A stretch of 64,000 nt of DNA. Source: Chryseobacterium nepalense (GTDB lineage Bacteria; Bacteroidota; Bacteroidia; Flavobacteriales; Weeksellaceae). The stretch is from contig NZ_CP096203.1 of assembly GCF_023195755.1 (NCBI RefSeq), forward strand, positions 1,488,001 to 1,552,000, written 5' to 3'. The position numbers were made by a program, and so were the translations under genes. The notes below the pieces were generated by a model. The model was not told the DNA's origin. It worked only from the letters and a program-made list of their open reading frames with translations, and did not search any database. Below, in pieces: positions 50,352 to 61,824 of the stretch (position 1 is the first letter of the stretch; every line of letters begins with the position of its first letter).

Positions 50352-51065
50352 TTAAGGATTTGTAGAGAAAATTGAGGCATTTGCAATCAATGCTCTTCTG
50401 TTCATTTTTAAAATATCTCTTACCCATTCTGCAAAATCTTCCGGCTGAAGTACTTTTTCAGGGTTTCCGTCCGTAAGACCTCCCTGAATCGACATATCCG
50501 AAGCAATCGTACTTGGCGTAAGGGTGATTACTCTGATATTCTGTTTTCTCCATTCTGCCATCATGGACTGTGAAAGGGAAACAACCGCTGCTTTTGAAGC
50601 TGCATAAGCTGACATATTCGGTCCGCCTTTTAAACCCGCAGTTGATGCGACGTTAATAATATCGCCCTCTCCTTTCAACTTCATAAAAGGATGTACTGCT
50701 TTTGCTGCATAATACACTCCGAAAAGATTGGTTTTAATAACCTGTTCCCAGGTTTCGGAAGGCATATCCTCAATGGAACCGAAGTCACCGATTCCTGCAT
50801 TGTTGATCAGGATATCGATTCCTCCCAACTGTTCTGCCAATGATTCGATACCTGCTTTTAAATGAATTTCGTTGTCGATGCTGAAGACAGCATATCCCGC
50901 GTTTACTCCAAATTTACGGATTTCATCGACCGTCATTTTCAGGTTTTCTTCGTTTCTTCCTGTAATTCCGATATGTACTCCTTCTGCGGCCAAAGCAAGT
51001 GCAACTGCTTTACCCAGACCTCTTCCTCCACCGGTAATGATGGCATTTTTTCCGTTGATATTCAT
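50352..51065 (-). CDS. SDR family oxidoreductase (3-ketoacyl-ACP reductase-like)
   Basis: A 237-residue classical short-chain dehydrogenase with TGGGRGLGKA (cofactor loop, residues 11-20), NNAG near residue 88, Ser in NVASTAG, and the YAASKAA catalytic Tyr/Lys pair. The basic residues after the second strand (TGRNEENL) favour NADPH. It resembles FabG and related 3-ketoacyl reductases, but FabG duties cannot be assigned without context: no fatty-acid genes are adjacent. It is flanked by repeats and appears monocistronic. Confidence 0.9.
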   Translation of the reverse strand: MNINGKNAIITGGGRGLGKAVALALAAEGVHIGITGRNEENLKMTVDEIRKFGVNAGYAVFSIDNEIHLKAGIESLAEQLGGIDILINNAGIGDFGSIEDMPSETWEQVIKTNLFGVYYAAKAVHPFMKLKGEGDIINVASTAGLKGGPNMSAYAASKAAVVSLSQSMMAEWRKQNIRVITLTPSTIASDMSIQGGLTDGNPEKVLQPEDFAEWVRDILKMNRRALIANASIFSTNP

Positions 51066-51224
51066 TTTTTTTAGAATTTATTTTATTCGCTGATGCAAAT
51101 TTACGAAAGATGATTTGGAAAGAGAACTATAAAGTGTTATTGTGATCATTGATATAATGAATGTTTCATATTAAATTTTATAAGATTATAAACTTTGAAG
51201 ATTAGATTAAGGTTAAGATTATTT

Positions 51225-51258
51225 AAAAAAATAAAACCGACCCAAAGCGGGCCGGTTT
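51225..51258 (-). terminator. Intrinsic terminator of the metallophosphoesterase gene
   Basis: On the reverse strand AAACCGGCCC and GGGTCGGTTT pair around GCTTT (with one G-U, which favours this strand), running into TTATTTTTTT, 28 bases after the stop. Confidence 0.85.
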
Positions 51259-51285
51259 CTTTGAAAGTATAGTAATAAATGAAAA

Positions 51286-52869
51286 TTAAGGTATAAGAAT
51301 CTGATTTTGAACTTCAAATTCTTCTGAAGCTGAGAACTGATTTCCATACATATCCGTAGCTCTTACCTCAACCTTATGTTTTCCCAGCGAGAGTTTTTTA
51401 GAAAAATCTCCCGTCCAGATATGTTTTGATATTTCGGGGTTTGAAGGCCTTCTTCCCGGGAAAAGATTCTTCGTAGTATCCCATTTGAAAACCGACATCG
51501 CAAAACTTGGATCCACCGTTTCGTCGTACTGCATTTCTTCCCACCTTTCTCCGTCTATTCTGTATTCCACTTTATCTTTTTTGCTTCCCATAAAGAAATT
51601 GGCCAATACTTTTGCGGATGTTTTTGAAGGAAAAGGAATGACTTTAGGAACATATAAATTGATCTGATAATCTTCCGGCTTACCTGCAGTTTTATATTTA
51701 ACCTTGTATTCATTATCGTTAAAGCTGATGAAAGAATAGCCTTTCGCCGTTCCGTCTCTCATGGTAGAAGTCGGCAGTCCGAGATCGTCTGATGTACCGG
51801 ACCACCAGTCGCCGCAGGTAGTTCCTACATTATATTCGTGGAGGTCTTTAGAACCATTCCATCCTGCTTCTTTTCCATAGAAAAGCTGCTGCTGAATATG
51901 AGTATGAGCCGATAAAATCAACGCATTTTTAAATGGTGCTAAAAAGTCAAACAATTTCTGACGATCAGAATTCCTGAAGTTATCTTCATTTTTGTGTTCT
52001 AACGGAATATGGAAAGAAACAACGATAAGTTTGTTTTTATCCACAAGTTTAAGATCATTTTCGATGAATTTCATCTGATCTTCACGGAAGCCACCCCAGT
52101 ATCCTTTTCCATCTCTAGGATCCGGATACAGGATATCATCCAGGATAATGAAGTGAACATTTCCGTAGTTAAATGAGTAATTCGCCGGTCCGAAATTAGA
52201 TTCGAAAGTTTCATCAGAAAGCAAATCTTCTTTGGCTTCATAATTCATATCATGGTTCCCCATCACATTATACCAAGGTAATCCTACCTCCTTCATTACA
52301 TCGGCATAAGGTTTCTGCAGACTGAGGTTATCTCCTACCAAATCTCCGAGACTGATTCCCAGAACTGCATTCTTCTTGGTATTTTTCACTTCGTTTACAA
52401 TGGCTCTTTTAAAATAATCCAATTGCTTTTCAGTGTAAGGCTGCGGATCTCCGAAAACCAGGATATCAAAATTTTTGCTTTCGTTTTGTTTGTTCAGTGC
52501 AAAATTGATCTCTTTCGGAAGTTCTCCTGTTGGCGCAGATCCTTTGTATTTAAAATCTGCAGGTGAACCTTTCGGTTTGTACTGATAATAATATTGGGGT
52601 AAGTTATTCCCGTTTACCGGCGTCATATATCCTGAAGGCTTGATTACAAAAACCGACTGCCCTTCCTGGATGGGAAGACTGTATCTTCCGTTTTTATCTG
52701 TAAGAATTACTTGGATTCCGTTTGAAACAGCTACTCCTTCAATCCCTTTTTCTCTGTTTTCTTTTTTCTGATTTCTGTTGCTGTCTTCATATACATACCC
52801 CGAAACAGAAGCCTGTGAAAAAGCCATTGCTGAAATAAGCAGACACGGCATTAAAAATTTTATATTCAT
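51286..52869 (-). CDS. Secreted calcineurin-like phosphoesterase
   Basis: The 527-residue protein has a signal peptide (ending AFSQ), an N-terminal beta domain (SGYVYEDSNRNQKKENREKG, calcineurin-N type), then the metallophosphatase core: DILVFGDPQPYT, GISLGDLVGDN, YNVMGNHDMNYE, VVSFHIPLEH and ILSAHTHIQQQ. A C-terminal beta domain follows. The core provides the Asp-His-Asn-His metal ligands of phosphodiesterases or phosphatases. In the first metal motif GDPQP replaces the usual GDxH, so one histidine ligand becomes Gln. It follows SusD in the same direction (88 bases) and probably works on phosphate esters outside the cytoplasm. Confidence 0.92.
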   Translation of the reverse strand: MNIKFLMPCLLISAMAFSQASVSGYVYEDSNRNQKKENREKGIEGVAVSNGIQVILTDKNGRYSLPIQEGQSVFVIKPSGYMTPVNGNNLPQYYYQYKPKGSPADFKYKGSAPTGELPKEINFALNKQNESKNFDILVFGDPQPYTEKQLDYFKRAIVNEVKNTKKNAVLGISLGDLVGDNLSLQKPYADVMKEVGLPWYNVMGNHDMNYEAKEDLLSDETFESNFGPANYSFNYGNVHFIILDDILYPDPRDGKGYWGGFREDQMKFIENDLKLVDKNKLIVVSFHIPLEHKNEDNFRNSDRQKLFDFLAPFKNALILSAHTHIQQQLFYGKEAGWNGSKDLHEYNVGTTCGDWWSGTSDDLGLPTSTMRDGTAKGYSFISFNDNEYKVKYKTAGKPEDYQINLYVPKVIPFPSKTSAKVLANFFMGSKKDKVEYRIDGERWEEMQYDETVDPSFAMSVFKWDTTKNLFPGRRPSNPEISKHIWTGDFSKKLSLGKHKVEVRATDMYGNQFSASEEFEVQNQILIP

Positions 52870-52957
52870 TGTATTAATATTTAATTAAGTTTTGGCTTAA
52901 GCCAATTTGACTATTTTTCTAGTAAGTAAGCTAAATCCCGATCTTTATTGATGAGTG

Positions 52958-54412
52958 TTAAGGTTTATTCCACCATACTTTTACATTGATATTATCACCG
53001 CCCATCTGCTGAACCGCCGACTGGTAATTTGTAGTATTTAATATTCTCGGATTTGGCGGGTACATCAACCTTGAAGGCATAACGCCGTTATTAAGCAACC
53101 CTCCGTTGTTCGGAAGTACAGGGAAGCCTGTTCTTCTTTTTTCAAACCACTGTTGCTGATCTACAAAGAACAGGGCAACATATTTCTGCAGCATGATTCT
53201 TTCTAAAGTCCCATTGTAAGCTACATTTGTATTAGCAAAATAATTGGCAGGCACAGTTGCTCCCCACTGTTCAATCGCTGCTTTTACTCCATTCTCGTAA
53301 TAGGTTTGTGCATTTCCGGGAATAACTCCTTTAAAAGCCAGTTCGGCAAGAGTAAACTGCAACTCGGCATACGGATATATCAAAATATTCAGCGGTGCTT
53401 TCGCAAGGTTCTGGTTCATATTGGAAGGCTGATAATCGAAAGCTGTCCCGTAAGCATATCCTGACGGCGCACCTTTATACCCGATGTTTGCATTTCCGGG
53501 AATACTTTTAGCCTGTCCGAAAAACATGGCCATTCTGGGGTCATTGTTTGCTTTCAGGGTTTCAACAAAAAATGCTGAAGCTGCTCTACCGGTGGTAAAA
53601 TCCTGCGGTCTGGTAATCGGAGGAAGAACCGGCGCAACACCTGTCACATTTATTTTTGCCGTTTCATTATTATTTTGAAAAACGGGATATTTAACAGGAT
53701 CACTGATAATTTCCTGAATCCTCTCATTGACATTTACCTCACCATTTTTGCTTAAAATCCTTGTTAACAGACGCAATGAAAGAGAATTACAGAATTTCTT
53801 CCAGTTTACAATTCCGTTGGCATCGCTTTCCGCCTTGTAGAAAATATCAGGACCGGTAAGCGGTTTTGTGGTAACGAAAAGTGAATTTGCCGTTTTTAGC
53901 TCGTCCAGCAGTTTTACATAAATATCTTTCTGCTTATCAAACTTTGGCTGTGAATTGCCTTCATCCTGGTTGGAAGCTTCGGAAAACGGAACATCACCAT
54001 ACGTATCCGTAAGATTAGAATAGATCCAGGCATTAAGAACCATTGCAATGGCAACGTAATTCGGATCATTATCTTTTTCAGCAGCCATTCTCATGTCTTT
54101 TACCTGTTTAAGCCATTTATAGCTATTGTTCCAGAAGCCTGCTCCCGTATTTTCGGTAATATTATATCTGCTGAGCGTATTTCCTTCATTCGGAAAGTCC
54201 AGGGAGACCTGCATCAGATCGAATGTAAAATCATTAGCTCTCATATAATTAACAGCTGCCATATTATATTCAACAGGAACGAGTAATTTTGAGGCTGCAG
54301 GTTCGCTGATCCTGCTGTTGTCTGTGTTTACTTCATCAAGGCTTCTGCTGCACGCTACCGGAACAGAACCGATGGCTGCAATTAATAATGTATTTACAAG
54401 TAATTTTTTCAT
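52958..54412 (-). CDS. SusD/RagB family nutrient-binding lipoprotein
   Basis: A 484-residue outer-membrane lipoprotein with Cys21 (VPVAC) followed by the SusD-like start LDEVNTDNSRISEPAAS. The helical TPR-like scaffold includes WIYSNLTDTYGDVPFSEA and LYAELQF-type segments (IYPYAELQFTLAELAFKG). It forms the lid over its SusC partner and captures ligands. The gene lies 11 bases after susC, the usual arrangement. The ligand is unknown; adjoining phosphodiesterases point to phosphorylated organics. Confidence 0.93.
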   Translation of the reverse strand: MKKLLVNTLLIAAIGSVPVACSRSLDEVNTDNSRISEPAASKLLVPVEYNMAAVNYMRANDFTFDLMQVSLDFPNEGNTLSRYNITENTGAGFWNNSYKWLKQVKDMRMAAEKDNDPNYVAIAMVLNAWIYSNLTDTYGDVPFSEASNQDEGNSQPKFDKQKDIYVKLLDELKTANSLFVTTKPLTGPDIFYKAESDANGIVNWKKFCNSLSLRLLTRILSKNGEVNVNERIQEIISDPVKYPVFQNNNETAKINVTGVAPVLPPITRPQDFTTGRAASAFFVETLKANNDPRMAMFFGQAKSIPGNANIGYKGAPSGYAYGTAFDYQPSNMNQNLAKAPLNILIYPYAELQFTLAELAFKGVIPGNAQTYYENGVKAAIEQWGATVPANYFANTNVAYNGTLERIMLQKYVALFFVDQQQWFEKRRTGFPVLPNNGGLLNNGVMPSRLMYPPNPRILNTTNYQSAVQQMGGDNINVKVWWNKP

Positions 54413-54423
54413 GTTTTCAGATT

Positions 54424-57399
54424 TTAAAATTTAACATTAAGCTGAACACCTACCGTTCTTGCTGTCGGCAATTGTCCCATTTCTACACCCGGAGTGATCT
54501 GATTATCATTCAATGTTGCGGCTTCAGGATCAAACAGTGGGAATTTCGTCCACATCCACAGGTTTCTTCCGAAAACCGCGAGGGTAAGCTCGGTTATTTT
54601 GAGCTGATCGGTAACATTTTTAGAGAAGGTGTAAGCAATTCTTGCGTCTCTAAGTTTGATGAAAGAAGTATCGAAAGTATTCGTCTCAACATTGGCTCTT
54701 CTGTAATAATCGGCGTAATAAGACGACAATAAAATTGGTTTTGTATTCGGAGAGAATGATCCGTCTGCGTTCTGCACTACACCTTCACCCACAATCATTC
54801 CTCCCGGATTTTCCCTTCCGAATAAAGTGTGTTCCAACTTCCCTTGTTCTGTCATTTTGTGGTGCGACTGAGAATAAGCCATTCCTTTATACTGTCCGTC
54901 AAATGAGAAACTTACGGTAATTCCTTTATATCTGAATTCATTCTGGATTCCTGCCCTCCATTTCGGATAAGCATTTCCAATTTTCTTCATCTGTGTAGGT
55001 TTCGCGGTAAGACCATCCGTTGCATTATAAATAACCTGTCCGTCCGGAGCATACATGAGTCCGTAACCATACATATCTCCCAGTGAGCCGCCTACGAAAG
55101 CATTAAAGTAAACTACTCCGCCAACGCTTCCCATGGTATAAGGTTCCCCATTGAACTCTTCAGGCAGCGAAAGAATTTTGTTCCTGTTCATAGACCAGTT
55201 GGCATTAATGCTCCATGAGAATTTTTTATTTTTTACAGCAAAAGCATTCAGTGTCATTTCAAGACCTCTGTTTCTTACTTCACCGGCGTTGATTACTTTA
55301 GTGCTGTATCCTGTTTCCCATAAAGTAGGAATCCTGATAATCTGGTCTTTAGAATTGTTCTGATACGCTGTAATGGTATAATTAATTCTGTTTTTAAGAA
55401 TTGTAAAATCCATCCCGCCTTCAATATTGGTGATCATATTCGGTCTAAGGTTTGGATTAGGGTATAAGGACGGAGACTCCACAGATCCTACGAAATCACT
55501 GTTGTTGTAGTATTTGATAAGCTGATAAGGATCCGTATCATTACCCACTTTAGACCAGGATGCTCTTAATTTCCAGTAATTAAAATGATCTGAAGACAGA
55601 TTAAAAATATCTGAAAGAATAAACGATGTTGCGGCCGACGGATAGAAATAAGAACGGTTTTCTTTCGGCAGCGTACTGCTCCAGTCATTTCTCGCGGTAA
55701 GATCCAAAAATATTTTGTTTTTGTAGCTTAGTGTTGCCAAAGCGTAGGCACTATTGACCTGCTTATCATTCGGTCTTGCGAATTTTGATATGTTTGAAAT
55801 ACCATTCGGCAGCGTATACACTCCAGGCTTCAGAAGACCTTCCGCGATATAATCATTCATTGTGTATTCCGTATAACGGATATTCCCACCGGCAGATGCA
55901 CTAAAATCGAATTCACCGAATGAATTTCTGTAGGTGAATAAAATATCATTATTCAAATCCATCAATCTTATATGCTGTTCCCTATACATTCCCTGAAGAT
56001 AGTTGGCAGAACTCCAAGGTCTTTTTTGGGTACGAAGCTCGTTGTTCAACTCCATTCCCGACCTCACCATTACGTCTAAGTTTTTGGTGATTTTATAGTT
56101 AAGATTTACATTTCCGGTAAGGAAATTTTTATCGACCCCATTCAGCATTTCATAAGCGATGAGGTACGGATTATCAATAAATGAGCTGAACGGATGGATC
56201 TGGTCAACCTGCTCTTTTCCACTTTTCCATATTGGTCTGTACCAGGAAAGATCAACATTTGGATTCTGGAAAATCATGAAATAAGAAATCGACTGATTGC
56301 TGTAACCGGTAGCCGGAAGATTGTCACTTTTTGTTTTATTGTAATTTACTTTGATTCCGATTTTTAATTTTTCACTCAGTTTATGGTCAACCGAAAAAGC
56401 GGCGTTGAACCTGTCGAAACCGGTGTTCGGCATCATCCATTCATTTTTTAAATAGGTTAAAGATGATCTGAATGATGTATTCTCATTGGATGCTTCTACC
56501 GAAATGTTATTTGAAAAGGTAGTTCCTGTTTCCCAAAACCCTTTGATATTATCTTTGTAAGGCTGCCAGAGTTTTCTTTCGGTACTTTGTCCTTCCAGAT
56601 CAGGATCATACTGGAAGTAATACTGTCCTGCAAACTTTGGCCCGAACGCGCTGCTGGTAGAACCGGTGTTGATTCCGTCTGCAGATGCTCCGTAAGAATA
56701 GAAAAAATTTCCCTGCGTATCTTTCTGAAGCGTTCCCTGTCCATATTCGTACTGGTAATCCGGCCATTTCAGAACCGTATCGTAACTAGAATATGAATTT
56801 AAACTTACCTGAACTTTTCCTTTTTTGCTTTTCCCGGATTTTGTAGTGATCATGATGGCACCACCGGCACCTCTTGAGCCGTATAAAGCAGATGCTGTAG
56901 ATCCTTTGAGAACAGTAATAGACTCGATATCATCAGGATTAATGGTATTGATCCCGTTTCCGTAATCAATAGGTAAATCTGCCTTGGCTCCCGCACCGTA
57001 TGCCGAGAATCCTGTTCCTGTAGTATTATTGTTCAGAGGAACACCGTCTACTACGATCAGGGCATTGTTCTGATCAGGGTTCATAGAAATATCTCCTCTT
57101 AATTTGATAATGGAACTTCCCAGCGGTCCGGCTCCGGCTGTCTGTATTTTAAGACCTGCCACTTTACCTTCAAGTGCCTGCGACCAGTTGTTGTTCTGAG
57201 TTTTTAATATTTCTTCAGATTTAATAGTCTCCGCAACATATCCTAAAGATCTGTCCTGTCTTTTGATTCCCAATGCTGTTACGACAACTTCATCAATACT
57301 TTTAATCGTATCCCTTTTTGCATTTTCCTGGGCCATCACATTTACACTGACCAAACCTAATAATGATAATAGCAGTACTTTTTGTGTCTCTTTACGCAT
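54424..57399 (-). CDS. SusC/RagA family TonB-dependent transporter
   Basis: The 991-residue outer-membrane barrel has a signal peptide (ending VMAQ), a TonB-box-like SIDEVVVTALG at about residue 34, a plug with ALEGKVAGLKI and IKLRGD, DNALIVVDGVPLNN and SASALYGSRGAGGAIMITTKSG. The beta barrel ends LNVKF. It lacks the N-terminal carboxypeptidase-regulatory-like domain of many SusC proteins; the signal peptide leads almost directly to the TonB box. With SusD it imports a macromolecular or oligomeric nutrient using TonB energy. Confidence 0.95.
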   Translation of the reverse strand: MRKETQKVLLLSLLGLVSVNVMAQENAKRDTIKSIDEVVVTALGIKRQDRSLGYVAETIKSEEILKTQNNNWSQALEGKVAGLKIQTAGAGPLGSSIIKLRGDISMNPDQNNALIVVDGVPLNNNTTGTGFSAYGAGAKADLPIDYGNGINTINPDDIESITVLKGSTASALYGSRGAGGAIMITTKSGKSKKGKVQVSLNSYSSYDTVLKWPDYQYEYGQGTLQKDTQGNFFYSYGASADGINTGSTSSAFGPKFAGQYYFQYDPDLEGQSTERKLWQPYKDNIKGFWETGTTFSNNISVEASNENTSFRSSLTYLKNEWMMPNTGFDRFNAAFSVDHKLSEKLKIGIKVNYNKTKSDNLPATGYSNQSISYFMIFQNPNVDLSWYRPIWKSGKEQVDQIHPFSSFIDNPYLIAYEMLNGVDKNFLTGNVNLNYKITKNLDVMVRSGMELNNELRTQKRPWSSANYLQGMYREQHIRLMDLNNDILFTYRNSFGEFDFSASAGGNIRYTEYTMNDYIAEGLLKPGVYTLPNGISNISKFARPNDKQVNSAYALATLSYKNKIFLDLTARNDWSSTLPKENRSYFYPSAATSFILSDIFNLSSDHFNYWKLRASWSKVGNDTDPYQLIKYYNNSDFVGSVESPSLYPNPNLRPNMITNIEGGMDFTILKNRINYTITAYQNNSKDQIIRIPTLWETGYSTKVINAGEVRNRGLEMTLNAFAVKNKKFSWSINANWSMNRNKILSLPEEFNGEPYTMGSVGGVVYFNAFVGGSLGDMYGYGLMYAPDGQVIYNATDGLTAKPTQMKKIGNAYPKWRAGIQNEFRYKGITVSFSFDGQYKGMAYSQSHHKMTEQGKLEHTLFGRENPGGMIVGEGVVQNADGSFSPNTKPILLSSYYADYYRRANVETNTFDTSFIKLRDARIAYTFSKNVTDQLKITELTLAVFGRNLWMWTKFPLFDPEAATLNDNQITPGVEMGQLPTARTVGVQLNVKF

Positions 57400-57723
57400 A
57401 TCCTTTTTGTTTGCGCAAAATTAGTCCTACAATATGGTTAAGGTTTTAACTTCATTTTAACATTTATTAAAGAATTATTAAACTCTATATTAATTTATGT
57501 TTAACGAATATCTATACCAGTATGGTTCACAACTGTTTAAATTCATTAAGGATTTTTAATACCTTTTTTAGAAGACATATCCCTACCTTTATTGGCTTTT
57601 TCGGTGAAAACAAAACACACCACACAGGTACCACAAATAATAAATTATTGCGAAATAGTCCCCTCAGCAGAAAATAAAAAAGTCTGCCTCAGGAGACAGA
57701 CTTATCATTAAATTTTAAGCTAT
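57400..57723. other. Leader gap between GDPD and susC
   Basis: This 324-base gap is AT-rich, with TTTAACATTTATTAAA-like runs. A reverse-strand TAATTTTG at 57416-57423 could be the susC -7 element with a leader of about 12 bases; no -33 is clear. The GDPD terminator is at 57676-57703. Nothing else is seen. Confidence 0.5.
57676..57703 (-). terminator. Intrinsic terminator of the GDPD gene
   Basis: Reverse strand AAGTCTG and CAGACTT form the stem (with extra partial pairing inside), then TTTTTTATTTT, 21 bases after the stop. Confidence 0.75.
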
Positions 57724-58464
57724 TTATTTCAGCTGATCCGGAATATTGGTCGTAATAAATCCAATACCTTGTTTTTTCAGTTCGTCTGAAACGGCAATAT
57801 CATTTACCGTCCAGGCATTGGTTATTAAACCCAATGTTTTTGCTTCGGAGATCCATGTTGGATTTTTCTGGAAAACACTGTAATGATAGTCCAGCCCGTC
57901 CAGTCCTTCTTCTTTGATCTGCTGTGGAGAAAGCTCTCCTTTCAGATACTGAACTTTAAATTTCGATTCCAGCTTTTTGATTTCTTTGCAGATATTCAGG
58001 CTGAAGGAGATAAATTCACACTGTGTATCCAGCTTCATATCTTTGATCATTTTAATAGTCTTTGCCGTGAGCTCATCTTCCTTTTCTTTTGTTTTATCCG
58101 GTTTTATTTCAACGACAAGCTTCAAGGCTTTATCTTTTTTTCCCTGCTTCAGATAATCTTTTAATGTAGGAAAAGGCTCACCGTTGGAAAGCTTTATTTT
58201 TTTGAGCTCTTTAAAATCCGTTTCGGAAATTTCCATTTTTGCATGATGCTCATCATGATTTACCACCAGCACACCGTCTTTCGTCATGCGTACATCGAAT
58301 TCGGAACCATAAATTTTTAGGTTCTGGGCATTTTCAAGTGATTTCAGAGAATTTTCCGTGGTTGGCGGCTGTGTCTGCCAATATCCTCTGTGTGCGATAA
58401 TCCGGGTTTGTGCCTTCATGAAAACGGTGCTTACAACTGCTAACCCTAAGATAACTTTTTTCAT
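57724..58464 (-). CDS. Exported glycerophosphodiester phosphodiesterase
   Basis: The 246-residue protein has a signal peptide (ending MKAQ) and the GDPD TIM-barrel signature: IIAHRGYW (His25), PTTENS, YGSEFDVRMTKDGVLVVNHDEHH (Glu, Asp and His of the active site), VVEIKPD, and ITNAWTVND near the end. It hydrolyses glycerophosphodiesters to glycerol-3-phosphate and an alcohol, releasing carbon and phosphate from lipid head groups in the periplasm. It precedes the SusC/SusD/phosphoesterase set in the same direction, but a terminator lies between, so any link is regulatory rather than one transcript. Confidence 0.93.
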   Translation of the reverse strand: MKKVILGLAVVSTVFMKAQTRIIAHRGYWQTQPPTTENSLKSLENAQNLKIYGSEFDVRMTKDGVLVVNHDEHHAKMEISETDFKELKKIKLSNGEPFPTLKDYLKQGKKDKALKLVVEIKPDKTKEKEDELTAKTIKMIKDMKLDTQCEFISFSLNICKEIKKLESKFKVQYLKGELSPQQIKEEGLDGLDYHYSVFQKNPTWISEAKTLGLITNAWTVNDIAVSDELKKQGIGFITTNIPDQLK

Positions 58465-58600
58465 AATACAAATAATTATTCTTTATTGAAATTCCGCCAA
58501 TCCTATCATTCTAAGAAAAAGCGGATAAATGAATGAACAAATTTAGAAAGACATTTGTGATAATGCTTTACATCGAATATAAAATTAATATTAATTCTAA

Positions 58601-60667
<2,067 letters not shown>

Positions 60668-60676
60668 ATTACCATG

Positions 60677-60700
60677 GCTGTCTTCGGACAGCTTTTTTTT
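60677..60700 (+). terminator. Intrinsic terminator of ligA
   Basis: GCTGTC and GACAGC close a TTCG tetraloop, followed by eight T residues, 9 bases after the stop. UUCG loops are especially stable. Confidence 0.9.
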
Positions 60701-60772
60701 ATAAAATGATTTCATTCATATTCTGTAAAAAATATTTTATCTAATTTTATTCTGGCTATTAAATTATTACGC

Positions 60773-61417
60773 ATGGAATTTCTAAAAGATCACTCTATCC
60801 AGAATGAATTGCTGCTGATTTTTATTTCAGTGGTCCTTGGAATAATGATTGGTGCAGAACGCGAATACCGTAATAAATCTGCCGGACTGCGCACTTTCAT
60901 TCTGATTTGCTTCGGGTCCTGTCTCTTTACCATTCTTTCCATAAAAATCGGGGTGGATGATCCTGACCGTATTGCTGCCAATATCATTACAGGAATCGGC
61001 TTCCTTGGAGCCGGGGTTATTTTCAAAGGGGATAATAAAATAGACGGAATTACAACAGCCACTACAATATGGGCAACTGCTTCCATCGGGATGGCCGTTG
61101 GATCAGGATACGTTTATCTCGCAGTTTTAGGAACCGTTTTAATACTTCTGATACTCAGTTCGCTCACCAGTTTAGAAAAGCTGATCGACAAAGAACATAA
61201 GATCAGGGAATACAAAATTGCCGTCAATAACTATCATGACATACCGTATTGTGAAGAGCTTTTCAGAAAACATAACCTGAAATATTCCGTTTCAAAGCAG
61301 CAGTATACGCAGGGAAATCTTTCTACCTCATGGATTATTACCGGAAAAAATATTAATCATGAAGCTTTAATGAAAAGCCTGATGGAGGATGATCACATTA
61401 TCGCCTATCAGTTTTAG
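60773..61417 (+). CDS. MgtC/SapB family membrane protein
   Basis: The 214-residue protein has about four N-terminal membrane helices with the MgtC signatures GIMIGAEREYRNKSAGLRTF and GIGFLGAGVIFKGDNKIDGITTA near residue 75, then a soluble C-terminal ACT-like domain. MgtC relatives regulate membrane ATPase and phosphate or magnesium homeostasis in intracellular bacteria; others are uncharacterised. It stands alone between ligA and a repeat-bearing gap, so the context adds nothing. Confidence 0.9.
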   Translation: MEFLKDHSIQNELLLIFISVVLGIMIGAEREYRNKSAGLRTFILICFGSCLFTILSIKIGVDDPDRIAANIITGIGFLGAGVIFKGDNKIDGITTATTIWATASIGMAVGSGYVYLAVLGTVLILLILSSLTSLEKLIDKEHKIREYKIAVNNYHDIPYCEELFRKHNLKYSVSKQQYTQGNLSTSWIITGKNINHEALMKSLMEDDHIIAYQF

Positions 61418-61442
61418 CAATAAACTGTTTCAAACTTTTTTA

Positions 61443-61622
61443 TTTAACCACAAAGGAACAATAGCATTTTGACACATGAGACACATTAGATAAAGGATAA
61501 AGCCTCACGATTATTTTAGAAGATATTAGTTCTTCAAAATCTTTGATTTTTTATTCTTTCGAAAGCTTTAATTACTTCATGAAAAATCTAATAGTATATC
61601 TTTTGACTCTTTTGTGGCTAAA
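61443..61622. repeat. Repeat-bounded 180-base segment (TTTAACCACAAAGGA / TCTTTTGTGGCTAAA)
   Basis: Imperfect terminal inverted repeats of about 15 bases enclose AT-rich, non-coding DNA in the 407-base gap between the MgtC gene and the S46 peptidase gene. Resembles a MITE-like element; no target duplication is obvious. The rest of the gap (61623-61824) shows nothing further. Confidence 0.5.
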
Positions 61623-61824
61623 TTAGATTGCTTAAAAAAAGTAGTGTATTTTTTTCTCAATTTTAAATTTTTCAGTGAAAATTTTTATCTCAACATCATC
61701 AACATTGTACGGAATAGCTATTAGCAAAAATCTATAAATCACTCATTTTCAAAATAAAAACAGACAACATACCGCAAAATTTCAAACTCATAATTTCTTC
61801 GTAAATTGGAGCAAAATTTTGATT

